This document shows positions 44,325 to 56,299 of a stretch of DNA of 64,000 nucleotides, piece by piece. The notes beneath the pieces were generated by a model. That model saw nothing but the letters and a program-made list of their open reading frames with translations. It ran no database searches and was not told the origin of the DNA. The DNA lies in assembly GCA_023052935.1 (NCBI GenBank), contig CM041298.1, forward strand, positions 60,816,217-60,880,216. The letters are read 5' to 3'. The translations under genes and the position numbers were made by a program. Source of the DNA: Piezodorus guildinii (lineage: Eukaryota > Arthropoda > Insecta > Hemiptera > Pentatomidae). Every line of letters begins with the position of its first letter. Position 1 is the stretch's first letter.

Positions 44325-46600
44325 TAGCAGTCAATTCAAAGTTAGTTTTACAGCTGAAAACATATGTTAAGATTAATCTCTGTAATTCTAATAGTTTTGT
44401 AGATACCAAATCAAAACATAATCTAACGTGTAAATATTGTGAAAACTGAATTTTCGCTATGTTTGAAAAATCATACAAACAGGAGTTTTATATTCTCAAG
44501 ATTTAAGTTTTTATAGCAAGTAGGACAATTACTAAGATATATTAGAAAAAAATCAAAGATGAGTCCCTTGTTATTTATAAACATTTAACTCGCTAAATGC
44601 ATATTTTTTTTATTAATTTTCTATATTTTTTAAATTACTTTTCCCCATTTAGGTAATATTTTGTGATGAAAAAAGGTTTAGCACACTCCTTTCATATTTT
44701 ATGTTGTTAGTTTAATTTGATATATGCTATATCATAAGAATGAGAGAGGTTTCCCCTGCATAAAGTTGACTTAAAATGGCTACGAAACTAAAATTATTTT
44801 CCAGGAAAATGTTTTTTCTATAGTCTTATATTCAGGATACAAAATACAAATGTTGAGGGTTAAAATTAATAAAAAAGTGGACAATTTCAAATGGATTGAC
44901 CCATGCATATGTATAAATGATTGTTTCTATGTACAATACAATTGAAATTTAATATTAATAAATCTATGAACTGTACTGCGGAAAATTACTCTTGTATTAA
45001 TGGCTGATATAATTAATACGTGTCGCGGCCGAGTTATTATTATTTTTTTTTAATAACTTGATTCTAGATGCTCGGTTCTGGAGACCCCTTAAAGAGATAC
45101 CTTAACCATATATTGAAATGGAAGGGAAGGTTGATCAAGGTTCGAAGAGAGGCCTTTTTGTTTAGAGTGCTTCTCAAGTGCAACTGTTTATCGACATGCT
45201 TTTCGTGTATTTTAGCTTATATTTTATTTACTTGATCCAATAAAGTTTTAAATATCGATAATTATTAATAAAAAAAAAGACCTAAGAATAAAATTTAAAA
45301 AAATAAACTATATACATCTAAACAAAAACTGCAGTTTGATATAAGATTTGTTCCAAAAGTTTCAACATCCACCCTCAAGGTTTGTAAAAGATAAGGATTC
45401 CCAAGACGACCCGCATAAGTCTTTCACTGAACTTCATAGATAAGAATAAATTTGTCTTATCTTCTGCACTTGTTCCAGTTAATATTCTTAAATCAAAATA
45501 ATCAAGTTATATCTTGACTTAGAGCCCATATTTATTGGAAAAATGTCTCCGAAACTTGTACAATTTAAAATCTTTATATTCGTACCTGTTTGGAGGCAAT
45601 AGCTATTGGTTACAAAAATTGGGGATTCTTTTTTTCATAAGTCGTCCATTTATTGATATATTCCAAACTAAAAAAATCAAGAACCTAAACGTCAGAATAA
45701 TTTTGTTCAACGTCTCAGGATTTAATTTTTTTTTTAATAAATATTCCTTTAAATGTTCACATAGGGTATCTAAGATAATACGTAATAATACATACTTAAC
45801 AATTATAATAATAGAAGTTCAAAAATATTAAAAAAGAAAAAAAGCCTAAAATAGTGAAATATATCTTTAATTATTTTTATATTCCAGATTCATTATAAAT
45901 TATGATAGAATTTAGAATAATTTTCTTATTATTATTGTAAAAAAAATCCTTCCTCATTTTCAATATAATTAATTTACACATAATTTTATATAAATTTCAT
46001 CAACTAAAAAAAAAAAAATTGCAATTCAATCATTCGCTATTTATTTATTGTCCTGTTTTGATAATATTGTTTAAACATATTCCATCCTAATAAATTCTGC
46101 TGTATAAAACACAAGATAAAATAAATACTGAACAATATCTCGGTTGCCTTAAAAAATCAAACAAATAAGCTTAATGCATTCTAATTAAACTTGATATTTA
46201 CAACCAAATTTAATTATGTGATGGTTTTTTTTTTAATTTATTTTACTATTGAAAATTTATTTTGTCCTTCATTACGTGTGATTTGCCTCAGCCGGTATGT
46301 GGTAGTTTACTGATTTATTTTATTAGCTTTTTAATTAATTGAATTCTCTTTGCATATTTATATATTAATATTCGTAAAAATACATTAATTAGATCTGATT
46401 AACATTGCCAATTAATTTTGCTCTACTATTCCTCATTTATTTTTAAATATGTTTTAAAATAATTAATTGTTTATTTTATAAACATTTATTATTAATTACA
46501 GTTATGTTACAAACCTCTATTAATAGTGGTACAACTATTAATTTAGAACAATTTTAGTGGTATGTATTTACTTTTTATGTAATATTTGCGATAATTCAAA
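44325..46600. other. AT-rich DNA with a RepC trace
   Basis: A degenerate RepC copy lies at 44,745-44,905. The 98-codon frame at 45,535-45,831 has no recognisable domain and no start context, so it is not called. The remainder is unassigned. Confidence 0.4.
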
Positions 46601-46604
46601 TAAA

Positions 46605-47035
46605 AATCTTGACTCCAGTAAACTTTACATTTTTTTTTTAATCATCAATAATAAGCTAGTTATCAGGGAATCGCATCTCTCATAAGTTTTGTCTTCACCA
46701 TATAAGATATTTTTTTTATTTTTTCTTCGTGATGTCCTGATCTCGATAATATATATTTGTTTTCTCCATCTCCAATAATAACCGAGTTTTCAGGGTAATT
46801 CTCTTATAATTTGTGACTTTAATATATTGATCAATACTTTTTTTTTTTTTCGTTTATCGCACTTTACTAATTATAAATAAAATAACTGAGTTATGGGCGC
46901 ATATATATGTACAATTTCAATTTATTTTTCTTTACTTTTATTTTCTGTTGTAAAATCAATCGCGGTGTACTAATTCTAAAATTCTACTAAATGTTTTGAC
47001 AAATTTACTAATTTAAAAAAAAATATATATGTACA
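46605..47035 (-). repeat. RepB internal fragment, reverse
   Basis: Matches 33,620-33,960: gactccagtaaactttacat, gaatcgcatctctcataag, gtgatgtcctgatctcgata and taactgagttatgggcgcat. Confidence 0.65.
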
Positions 47036-47490
47036 ACTACCTAAACTTTTCAATATACTATAATTTTTAATTATAGCTATTAAAATTAGTCGCAATTAAA
47101 TTAATTATAGCCCTTTCTCTATTGCTCTAGATTCAGCATGATGTATGATGATATATACGATATTCTAAACAACTCTAAAAGTTAGAAAGCGAATTATGCA
47201 GGGGATAAAACAATCTTAACAAAACATTAAAATCTTACACGGGTCTCATAGAATTTACAACTCTACCTTACAAAACTTCCATGACTGGTGGAAACTTTTC
47301 GAAATTCGACTTAACAAAGACGAATCCCCGACACACAACTTTTACTGCTTGGAAAGAAACCCGTCTTTGAAATATAGTCAGCTGACATAATTGTCAATAA
47401 ACTGTGATACACAATTCTGAAACAATTGTAAATTAGTATGAATGAGGTCAAGCTTATTATTATTGTTTTATTTTATTTCTTCTACCCTGT

Positions 47491-48245
47491 ATTACTTTCA
47501 CTTACCTATGTTTGAAATATGTAGTAAGGGAAAGTATAGTAAACGCCGTGAAAGATTTCGAAGTCAAGCTTTCAACGGAAATAAACGTTTTAGTGTCCCC
47601 TAATTCTAAATAACCAAGTGGGGCATAAAGGGGAGTATGTGTTTGGTAGGTCCAGCACAGAAACGAAAAGACGTACGAAATTGAAATTTCATAGAACTCC
47701 CGTTTTTACAGTATGTTTTTCACTATAATCGGCTGAGCGGCATTACTAATTTATGCCATGTATTTTGTTCATTTTTATGATCTTCTAAAAAACGGCTCTA
47801 ACATTTTTATTAAACTTTAATCAACGATTTTTAATTAACGATTTTAATTAAACGTTAATTTATTAGATTCCCAAAAATCAACCATATTACCTTATTAGAA
47901 TTGATAAAGATCGGCTCAATATATCAGTTCAACGAATTTGATGACCAACAAAAGTAGAAAAGAGAAAAAATATTTATTTATGTAATTTTTTGTTTTTCGA
48001 TAGTAAAAACTGTAATATAGACGAATATATCGTTGGATAGCAGATGATTTTAGAAAAAAATATTATCTTTTACACAAAGTTGTAAAAACTAACAAAGCAT
48101 AGAGTATTAATAAAACATTTGTTTCTATCGAAAGTCAATGTAACTGCTTCTTTTATCTTTTTCATCTCTAGTTGTACTTAAAAATATTTTAACTAATTTT
48201 AGTTACGGAGGTAAGTGAAAGTCGTGTGCTGCACGCACAAGATGT
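47491..48245 (-). repeat. RepA copy, reverse, full length
   Basis: From ctttcacttacctatgtttg to acggaggtaagtgaaagtcg and tgtgctgcacgcacaagat, with both ends present. Confidence 0.87.
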
Positions 48246-48249
48246 TTCG

Positions 48250-49090
48250 TTTGCATTTTATTCATGTTAACACTTTACATATGGAATAAATGTTTTGTAG
48301 CTTTATACTTATTAGTCCAGAGATGGTATTATTTATGAAAAAAAAAATGACGTAAGCCTAAATTTACCTTAGAGAAAACAAAAGAACAACCACTTTAAAA
48401 ATATAAATAAATTTAGTTCGATTTTGTATTTTCCTTCAAAAGTGAGATTTTCTATTCAATATCTATATATACCTACATTCATCAGGTACTTTTTACTATT
48501 GTATATAGCCGAATAACATGATCAAAATATGATGATAAATATGATATTAATTATTATTGAAATAGAATAATGAAAAAAAGAGATTCCATATAATTAATTA
48601 GTTGTTAATACTGAAAATTTACGCATGATTTAAACCATACATAAAAAAAGAACCATACATCAAAGAGATATATGTGCCAACATTCGCCCTAAAGTGAAGG
48701 AATTCATCTGGGGTAAACAAAATAAGATAAAAGAATGATATAAAGGGAATAAATATAACATGAGAGAATATTGAATAATAAAATACCATATACAGAAATA
48801 TATGAGAATAAAAAGTACTACGTAATATAGAGATATGAGAGAAATATATATACATAAATAAATAAAAAAATGTGACATTTTTTCAATGATTAAAAATATA
48901 GGGATTTTATTTATTCTATTGTTCGCATTCTAGTTACTCCTTCATTTTATCATATATATTTTATCCTTTAGCAACATAGAAAAATAATTTATTATATATC
49001 TATTCTATATTTTAAATATTTCCAAACTGATCATAATATTTATTTTCGTTTTCTGATTAAAATGTAATGGTTAGACCTGTCCAACTTTAA
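48250..49090. other. Unassigned AT-rich DNA
   Basis: No gene is supported; the 72-78-codon minus frames around 48,619-48,878 are low-complexity shadows. Confidence 0.4.
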
Positions 49091-49095
49091 CAAAA

Positions 49096-49990
49096 AAATC
49101 TGGTGCTCGCAATACGAAAAAATCTTATTTACCTCCGTTGTTTAGATAAATTTTTAAAAAAATAAATAAAATTATAGCTAAAAAAAGTTTAGTAATTACA
49201 TTTAGTCTCGATTGAAACGTGTGTTTCAGATTAAATAATCTTACAATAGAAATTATTATCTAAAATAACCACTTAAGTTTATGGTATTTTTTTTTTTTTT
49301 TTTTTTTTTTTTTGCAATAGGTTTTACAGCTTTATATATTTTTTTCTCAAATCTTCACCTTTACATCTATATCACGATTCTTATGTTTAAAAAAAAAAAA
49401 AAAAAAAACCTAAAAAATATGTTTGATATCATTAGGTTTCTCTCTTAGTTGGTTATTAAAATCGTTCAACTTGTATATTTAATATAAATAATGTTACTAA
49501 TTATTTTATTTTTTAAAATTTAAATTCTGATATAAATTCATTTATTTATCATTTTGTCCAACATAATTAGCTTCTAAACATTGTTTTTACTTTATTTATT
49601 TTTTGTTGTATACAAATTCATATATTATTGTGAATAGTAGTTAATTAGGTTCATCTACAGTACAAATCTGTTATTCCAAAGAGACCCAGTCCCAGAATAA
49701 TTTTTTTTTCTATCTATCTATATTTAGCCGTTATTTATCAATGCTATAAGGATGTGTTTATTTTTTTCGAATTTACAAAATCGAAGGACGTTAAGAAGAA
49801 GAAAACTTTAAATATTGACATTTAAGCCATGCCAGACTATTTCAATCAGAATCAAACCTATATAATATTAAAGACCATTTGATTGTGAATCGATTTTACC
49901 GAGTTTAATTAAAATCGTTAGAGTCAGTTTGAGTAAATCACAAAAAGATTCAAAATGCTTAGCATGAAATACCACTTCGAAACCTCGTAT
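49096..49990 (+). repeat. RepA copy, interrupted
   Basis: Left end aaatctggtgctcgcaatac (49,096) through about 49,480, then ~250 bp of other sequence, then RepA blocks (catttaagccatgccagact, ataatattaaagaccatttg) to about 49,985. The terminal palindrome is missing. Confidence 0.7.
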
Positions 49991-50032
49991 TCCAAAATTC
50001 ATAAGTGTTTATTTACTATATATTTTATACAT

Positions 50033-50181
50033 GTAATTCTTCTTCTAATTAAAATGAATCAGGAGTTAAACGATGCTAAAATAAAGTTATTGATTATTTT
50101 ATGTCATACAAATTGTAATAAATAAAACTTTATTTTAGCATCGTTTAACTCCTGATTCATTTTAATTAGAAGAAGAATTAC
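50033..50181. repeat. Perfect 56-bp inverted repeat, 37-nt loop
   Basis: Arm 1 is 50,033-50,088 (starts gtaattcttcttctaattaa) and arm 2 is 50,126-50,181, the exact reverse complement over all 56 positions. The loop is 50,089-50,125. The transcribed or single-stranded form would fold into a long hairpin. No RepA or RepB sequence is included, and no other copy is seen in the window. Confidence 0.93.
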
Positions 50182-50433
50182 GAATTGTTTAACAGTCCTT
50201 TGATTAATACGTTTAACTATCATAACAGAGATATAACTTCCCTTGGCAAAATATTAACATATGATAATGAAATCAATAATAATAAAATTCTTGATTTTAC
50301 ATACATAGGTAATTAAAATTACTAAATAGCTGATGAATATTTTAACTATTGAGATTGATAAAAAAAAAATATTAAAATTTGCTATTTGGTATAAGGATGA
50401 GATGGTCTAAATCAGTTGATTCTGCGTCAGGTT

Positions 50434-52891
50434 TGTTTGTTTGTTTTATTTAGGTTTTAAGGCGTAAAACCCTAAGGTCATCAACGCCTAGACACTACAT
50501 GCATATTCAACCTTTATAAAAAAGAACTATTAGGTAATGGGTGATTGAGAGAAAGAAAGAAAAAAATAACAAAATAAAATAAATAAATAAATAATAAATA
50601 AATAAAAAAAAATAAAGAAAGAAAAAAAAATATTTTTATGTAAACAATAGTTTAAAAAGCTAATACTAGTAATGCTAACTGGCTAGGAATGGTCTTTATA
50701 ATTTTGATAATAATGATTGCTCCTTAAGAAAATCAAAAACTAATTCAATGGTTTTCTCTCTATCACCCAGCACCGCTGAGATGTTCGGGCTTAGTCCAAT
50801 TTTATTCAGGTGTAATGAATAATAAGGGCATTCTTGAAAAATATGCCGAATGGTAAGGGTTCCATCACAGTGCTGGCATCGGGGCACCGGCTGCCTAGCA
50901 AAAAGATAAGAGTGCGTCAGCCGCGAGTGTCCTATCCTTAGCCGGGTCAACGCGACCTCCTCCCACCGGCTGCTACGGTTAGATGTAGACCAGGGTTTCA
51001 CTGTTTGTTTTATATGCTTCAGTTTGCTTACCTGGCTATCGTCCCACATTTTCTGCCATCGGTCATCTTCTTGCTTTCTGAGCGGTTCACTGAGTTCAGA
51101 CGGTGTCAAGATGGCTGTTCCTCTCCCTGGCAGTGTGAGCGCCTGCTTCGCTGCCCGGTCCGCAAGCTCGTTACCGGTAATTCCCACGTGGCTCGGCACC
51201 CACACGAAGCTTACCGACTTGCCCAGGTTTCGCAACGCAGCTATATGAGAGTGAGTGCGAACTAGTATGGGATGATTTGGATACAAGTTCTGCAAACCTT
51301 TAATTGCGCTTAGGGAATCGGTTAGTATTACGATTTGGTCTTCATTTATTTTCATACAGAACTGTAGAGCTGAGGCTATTGCGTGTAGTTCGGCTGTGTA
51401 AATATTGCATAGATTATGCAGTTTGGATTTGTGTGTCGAGTTATGGGTCACGAAAGCGGAAGCTGTAGAGGTATCTGATTTAGAACCGTCGGTGTAAATT
51501 AAAAAGGGTTCAGGAATGGTTTGAATAATCTGTGTTAGTCGGTTTTTGAATTCGGAAGGGGAAGCATTTCTTTTGGAGAGGTTGGAAAGTTGAAGGAATA
51601 TTTTAGGTGGTTGGTGAGTCCATCATGGGGTTTTATCATGGGAGTTTATTTTATACAGTGGAAGGTCTCTAAGTAAAGAGGAAGCGGAGGAAATTCTTTC
51701 TGCTAACGGAAGGGTCGCATTGACTTTGTTTCGAAAGGCTCTGGTAAATTTAGGTTTAAATATGTATCTGTGTGTGGGATGATTTGTCTGTGGGTATAAT
51801 TTGGAAATATAATTTATGGCAAGTTTTTGTCGTCTAAAAATGAGAGGCGGAATTCCGGCTTCTGAACATAAGCTAAGGATAGGGCTGGTTCGAAAAGCCC
51901 CAGTGGATATTCTAATTCCTGCATGAAGTACTGTGTCGAGCCTGGCGAGAATTCGTGGGTGTGCCGAAGCATATATAAATGACCCATGTTCAAGTTTTGA
52001 ACCTATCAAACTTTTATAGAGTATTAATAAAGTTTTCCTGTCTGAACCCCAAGTAGTGCCGCTGAGAACTCGCAGTATGTTTAATTTTTTCATAGCCTGT
52101 GCTTTTATGATGGATATATGATGTTCCCAGGTCAGTTTTCTGTCAAATGTCAAGCCTAAGAATTTGTGGTAAGTAGTAAATGGTAATTTAGTGTTCCCTA
52201 AGTACAATTCAGGTAGTGGTGGTGTATTCCGCTTTCGGCTGAAGAGCAGACATTTAGTTTTTTCTGGTGAGAAGTGGAGTCCTTTAGATATTGACCAGTT
52301 GTTCAGCCGATTGAGAGTTTCCTGCAGTCTATTTTGAATATCCCTAATGTCGTGGGATCTGTAGATAATTGCCATGTCATCAGCGAATAGTAATGGTTTC
52401 ACTCCTCTTGGAAGGTTAAGACCCAAGTCGTTCACTGCCAGGGAGAAAAGGGTCGGGCTAAGGACGCAGCCCTGAGGGACACCGCTGTTTTGAGAACTAT
52501 TTTCAGAAAGTTCGCAGCCTATCCTAACTCTGAAATGGCGATTAGTCAGAAACTGTTTAATGAAAACAAGCATTTGGCCCCTTATTCCAATTGAGGCTAG
52601 TTTGCGTAGAATAACGGCATGGGAAATACAATCGAAAGCTTTTACCATATCAAAGAATATTGCTCCTAGTAACTGGTTATTGATAAAAGAATATTGTGCT
52701 TCGGCTTCCACAACAACCAAGTGATCTATCGTGGAGCGCCCTTTGCGAAATCCATATTGATAAGGTTGTAGAAGCTTTCCTCTTTCTATCATCCACATTA
52801 ATCTTTTGTTCACCATCCGTTCCATGGTTTTGCCAAGGCAGCTAGTAAGGAAGATCGGGCGGTAGCTAGTTGGTAACCTCTTAGACCTGAC
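50434..52891 (-). mobile_element. I-type non-LTR retrotransposon, 5'-truncated
   Basis: A 2,458-bp insertion bounded by a perfect 12-bp duplication, ctgcgtcaggtt (50,422-50,433 and 52,892-52,903). The 3' end (left) reads, on the minus strand, gttttacgccttaaaaccta followed by (AAAC)n. RT followed by RNase H in one frame places it in the I/R1-like RNase H-bearing group; the exact clade was not tested. The 5' truncation lies within the RT domain, so the endonuclease and ORF1 are missing. The pre-insertion site is preserved in the paralogous repeat at 37,441-37,715. Confidence 0.87.
50696..52885 (-). pseudogene. RT plus RNase H polyprotein with one TGA
   Basis: One continuous minus-strand frame from the truncation to the stop at 50,696. 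RT: YQYGFRKGRSTIDHLV, IFFDMVKAFDCISH (motif A), SGVPQGCVLSPTLF and LLFADDMAII (motif C). A single TGA at 51,623-51,625 then splits RT from RNase H. The same frame continues with IYTDGSKSD (first Asp), YTAELHAIASAL (Glu), ILTDSLSAI (Asp) and GNELADRAAKQA (Asp), so all four RNase H acidic residues are present. A CQHCDG, then RHIFQEC zinc-like motif follows near the C-terminus. Apart from that one codon and the 5' truncation it is intact, so decay is minimal. Confidence 0.85.
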
Positions 52892-52918
52892 CTGCGTCAG
52901 GTTGTAGATAACTTGTTC

Positions 52919-53145
52919 TTTTTTTTTTTTTTTTTTTTTTTTTCTTCGTGCCTTTGAGCAGAGGTGTTTCGGGAAACCTTTGACGACGAAGGCACAGTTT
53001 CACTTGTAGACAAAGGAATCCTGTGCTTTAGGTCAAAGGATTCCTCTAGAATAAGAGCATGCGGGTTTAATTCATTTACTCCTTAATTCTATCTGTTCTA
53101 GGAACCAGCAATTAAATAAAGGGTTATTGCAATAATAATGCAATA
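52919..53145 (-). repeat. Dispersed repeat, I-element target copy
   Basis: Inverse copy of 37,441-37,650, with the A-run seen as T-run 52,919-52,943. Its remaining part continues on the other side of the I-type element (about 50,395-50,433), so the retrotransposon split it. Confidence 0.7.
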
Positions 53146-53167
53146 AATTGTTTAATGGAATCAAGGG

Positions 53168-53312
53168 TAATAAATAATAGAAATAGTATTCATACAAATT
53201 CTATTGATCACCTGTGGTATAGGGGCTAACATTACAGTTTTCTATGTCAAAGATATACGTATATATGCCAACGGGTTCATATATTACTCAACTCCATACA
53301 TTGGTAAGTAAA
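53168..53312 (-). repeat. Short companion repeat
   Basis: Inverted relative of 36,571-36,745, directly abutting the left end of a RepA copy. Confidence 0.45.
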
Positions 53313-53997
53313 AGTAAAAATCTGGTGCGGGCAACACACGACTTTCACTTACCTCCGCTTTTATAATCAATTAAAGAATTTTCAAATACAGTTAGAGATA
53401 AAAATGAGTGAAAACATTAAAAAATTAATTAAATGGAATTTCTATAGAAACATGTGTTTTATTAAAAAATCTATTATATTATTATCTAAAATAATCACTT
53501 AGTTTTATCGCCTTTTCATCACTCTTTACTAACTTTTAAAAGATTGTGTATGAGATAATATTTTTTTCTAAAATCTCAAGCTTTCCAACGGTATATCATA
53601 CATGTATATTACTGTTCTTATGTTCAAAAACAAAATATTGCATACAAAATATATTTTTTCAGTTTTCTCCTTTAGGTACTTTAGAGAAAGAAAATTAAAA
53701 ATATCAGTGTTTAAGCCCTGTCGAACCATTTTAATCCAAATGAAACCTAAATGATATTAAAGCCCATTAAATTTTAAATCGATATAGCGAGTTCAAACAA
53801 AATCGTCGGAACCGTTTTCGAGAAAATCGAAAAAAGGTGCTAAATGCATGGTATAAAGTATCTCTTCCACACACACACACACACACAGACCTTTTTGCGG
53901 GACTTGGTTATTTGGACTCAGGACTAAAATGTGTATTTCCGTGGAAAACTGGAATTCAAAAATTTTACGATCGCAATACTTTCCCTTACTATATATA

Positions 53998-54896
53998 TCG
54001 GGTTGATGCAAAATTAATGCAGGTTTCCTCTATTGCAATATCTTAATTCCAATTGTGTAAACAAAGCTAATCCTAACATTGATCATTATTATACCAAAAC
54101 AAACCTTATCTAATACCCTCTCTTTCACCATGAATTTGTTTAGTAAAATCGTTTTGTTCAGTGTGTTCAAAGGTCTTGAATCGAAAATGTCAAAGTGCGA
54201 TTTTCGTCAAATTTATTTTTACGAATTTAAATTAGGGCGCAGCGCTGCGCAAACGGCTCGTAATATTAATGAAGTGTGGGGTCAGGGGGCTATTAATGAG
54301 TGCACGGTGCAGCGTTGGTTCCAGAAGTTTCGCAGAGGAGATTTCGACCTCGAAGACAAGTAAGGTCGGGGCCGTCATCTTGCTCTGGACAACGACCAGC
54401 TGAGGTCAAAAGTGGAAGAAGACCCAACCAAAACCACACGAGAAATGGCGGCGGAACTCGGAACTCAAAAATTGCAACGTCTTTGCCCAGCATTGATGAA
54501 TCGGAAGGGGCCGATCCTGCTCCACGATAACACCAGACCACACGTTGCACAACCAACGCTTCGACGACTGCACGAGTTGGGCTACGAAGTTCTCCAACAT
54601 CCGCCTTATTCACCTGACCTCTCTCCTACAGACTTCCACTTTTTCAGGCATCTGGACAACTTTTTGAGGGAGAAAAATTTTCAAAACCAGGACGACATTG
54701 AAAATTCTTTTCGTGATTTCATTGAGTCCAGGGATTCGGATTTTTTTTCTGGTGGAATAAGAAAGCTTGTTGAACGTTGGCAAAAGTGCATTGATTCAGA
54801 TGGAAATTATTTTGATTAAATATATATGGTTAAAGTAAAGATATGGCGTATTTACAATACCTACTAAAAACCTGCATTAATTTTGCATCAACCCAA
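53998..54896 (+). mobile_element. Internally deleted mariner (cecropia-type)
   Basis: An 899-bp element with TA on both sides (53,996-53,997 and 54,897-54,898) and ~30-bp terminal inverted repeats that differ at one position (gggttgatgcaaaattaatg, then caggttt). Full mariners are about 1.3 kb, so ~400 bp are missing. The TIR pair is almost perfect, so the copy could still be mobilised in trans by a related transposase. Confidence 0.92.
54187..54819 (+). pseudogene. Mariner transposase, internal deletion and one stop
   Basis: Starts MSKCDFRQIYFYEF, then the N-terminal helix-turn-helix (GRSAAQTARNINEVWG, TVQRWFQKFRRGDFDLED). TAA at 54,361-54,363 interrupts the frame, which then continues unshifted through DNDQLRSKVEEDPTKTTREM. 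At AAELGTQKLQRL about 130-150 residues are missing, including the WVPH-like linker and the first catalytic Asp. The second and third Asp remain (LLHDNTRPHVA and PYSPDLSPTDFHFF), with exactly 34 residues between them, the DD34D spacing of mariners. The C-terminus RWQKCIDSDGNYFD is intact. It cannot be catalytically active. Confidence 0.9.
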
Positions 54897-54969
54897 TAGT
54901 AAGTGAAAGTAAAAAGTAGTGTCAATAAAAATCTAAGCAACTCTTAAAAAAATTATTAATTTATTTATT

Positions 54970-55242
54970 ATATTATTAAAAGGTGTATAATGCATAGTAT
55001 GATATAGCACATCTGGCCATCCGATTTTGTTAAAAAACTTGGTGTAATATTTCGATCGTATAGTAGTCTTAAACATATTAACTTCACACATTGACACAGT
55101 TGTGTTGTCTTTTCCCACGACTTAGTTGTTTGGAATCTGCTTCCTAAAACATTTATTTCCGTTTAAAACTGTAATTTGAAAATTTTCATGACCGAAATAC
55201 TTTCCCTTACAATATATTTCATATATAGGTAAGTGAGAGTAA
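54970..55242 (+). repeat. RepA right-end fragment
   Basis: About 270 bp from aaaggtgtataatgcatagt to actttcccttacaatatatt, tcatatataggtaagtgaga and gtaaaa, with a complete terminal palindrome. Confidence 0.8.
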
Positions 55243-55244
55243 AA

Positions 55245-56199
55245 AAGACATATTACGTTACTCTATGTTTCTTTATTAACTCTATTTAAAGTATCATCTA
55301 TGTAGTTTAAAACGTATACTTTAGCAGATAAAGTGTAAATATATAAGTTGGTTGAAGATGAATATTTATTTATTCAGTAAAGATTAAAAATAAAATATTT
55401 TTTGTCCGAAAAAAAGGAGATGAAATCTTGACGTTTACCGTCGAAATAAAATGTCCTGTATAAATTAAGACGGATATTTTTATTAATGCCAGATATAAAT
55501 TTTGAGGATTTCTTAAAACCCTACCTTTTTTTTTTTAAGTCTCCTTTTTCTTTCTTTAGGCAAAATTTATTATCTCACATTTCCAGAGAGAAAAAGTCTA
55601 ACTGGAACCGTGGTTTTAGGACTTAAGACGCGCCCTGGGGTCGGACAGGTAGGAAAATATATTCCAAAGTTTGTAAATCTCTATTAAACCGTAACCTTTT
55701 TGAAACACAAAAAAAAAAAAAAAAAAAAAACTTCTATCTCTGCTTAAATTTCTGTTTAGCAAGTTTTAATTCTTATTATGAACTTTTTTTTTTGTTGAGT
55801 GGAAGGGGCGTCATGTGTCACGAAGTTGATTCGGCAGAACTAGAAAGTCATTAATTACATTTAGCCTCGTTTATATTCAGGGCACGACTCAAGCCTCTCC
55901 CCCGATCCGGGAACATTTGTGCATTGGGAATTTATTTGGACTTTTAGTCCACAACTCACATCCCGGGGTCTGTTCCCTGCCCGAGAGAATAACTTTAAAC
56001 TTCCTTATCGCCCTGTCTCCCTAGCCGAAATAGAAGCCGGAATGGCAATGAATAGCAAGTACCGAATGTAGTACTTATGCGAGAACTTTTCTCAAGACTA
56101 ATTCATGAAGAGCTCATCTTGAGGACCGGAGGGAATGACTTCATTATGCGCTAAGAACTTCCGAAGAAGTGAGGGGTTTTCCATTGGGGTATAAGACGA

Positions 56200-56231
<32 letters not shown>

Positions 56232-56285
56232 GCCGCCTTATATTGAAAGTTTCTTCCGATTTTCGAGAGTATAGAGGCGTAGAGA
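55245..56285. other. Unassigned DNA with a less AT-rich patch
   Basis: 55,860-56,100 is more GC-rich than its surroundings and not matched elsewhere in the window, but it holds no long ORF. T-run at 56,204-56,231. Confidence 0.4.
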
Positions 56286-56299
56286 AATAATATTGAGGA

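Larger units (their letters stand above)
53313..54918 (+). repeat. RepA copy split by mariner
   Basis: Full RepA: tctggtgcgggcaacacacg at 53,317 through (AC)n at 53,869-53,887 to ctttcccttactatatata. The mariner sits in the AT core of the terminal palindrome, and the last bases gtaagtgaaagtaaaaagta follow it at 54,899-54,918. Confidence 0.9.

Noticed and set aside
45535..45831. 98-codon plus-strand ORF
   Set aside because: No domain, no repeat support and AT-driven composition; could not be distinguished from a chance open frame.
48619..48878. Hydrophobic 72- and 78-codon minus ORFs
   Set aside because: Low-complexity AT-rich frames overlapping in two registers; no signal of selection visible.
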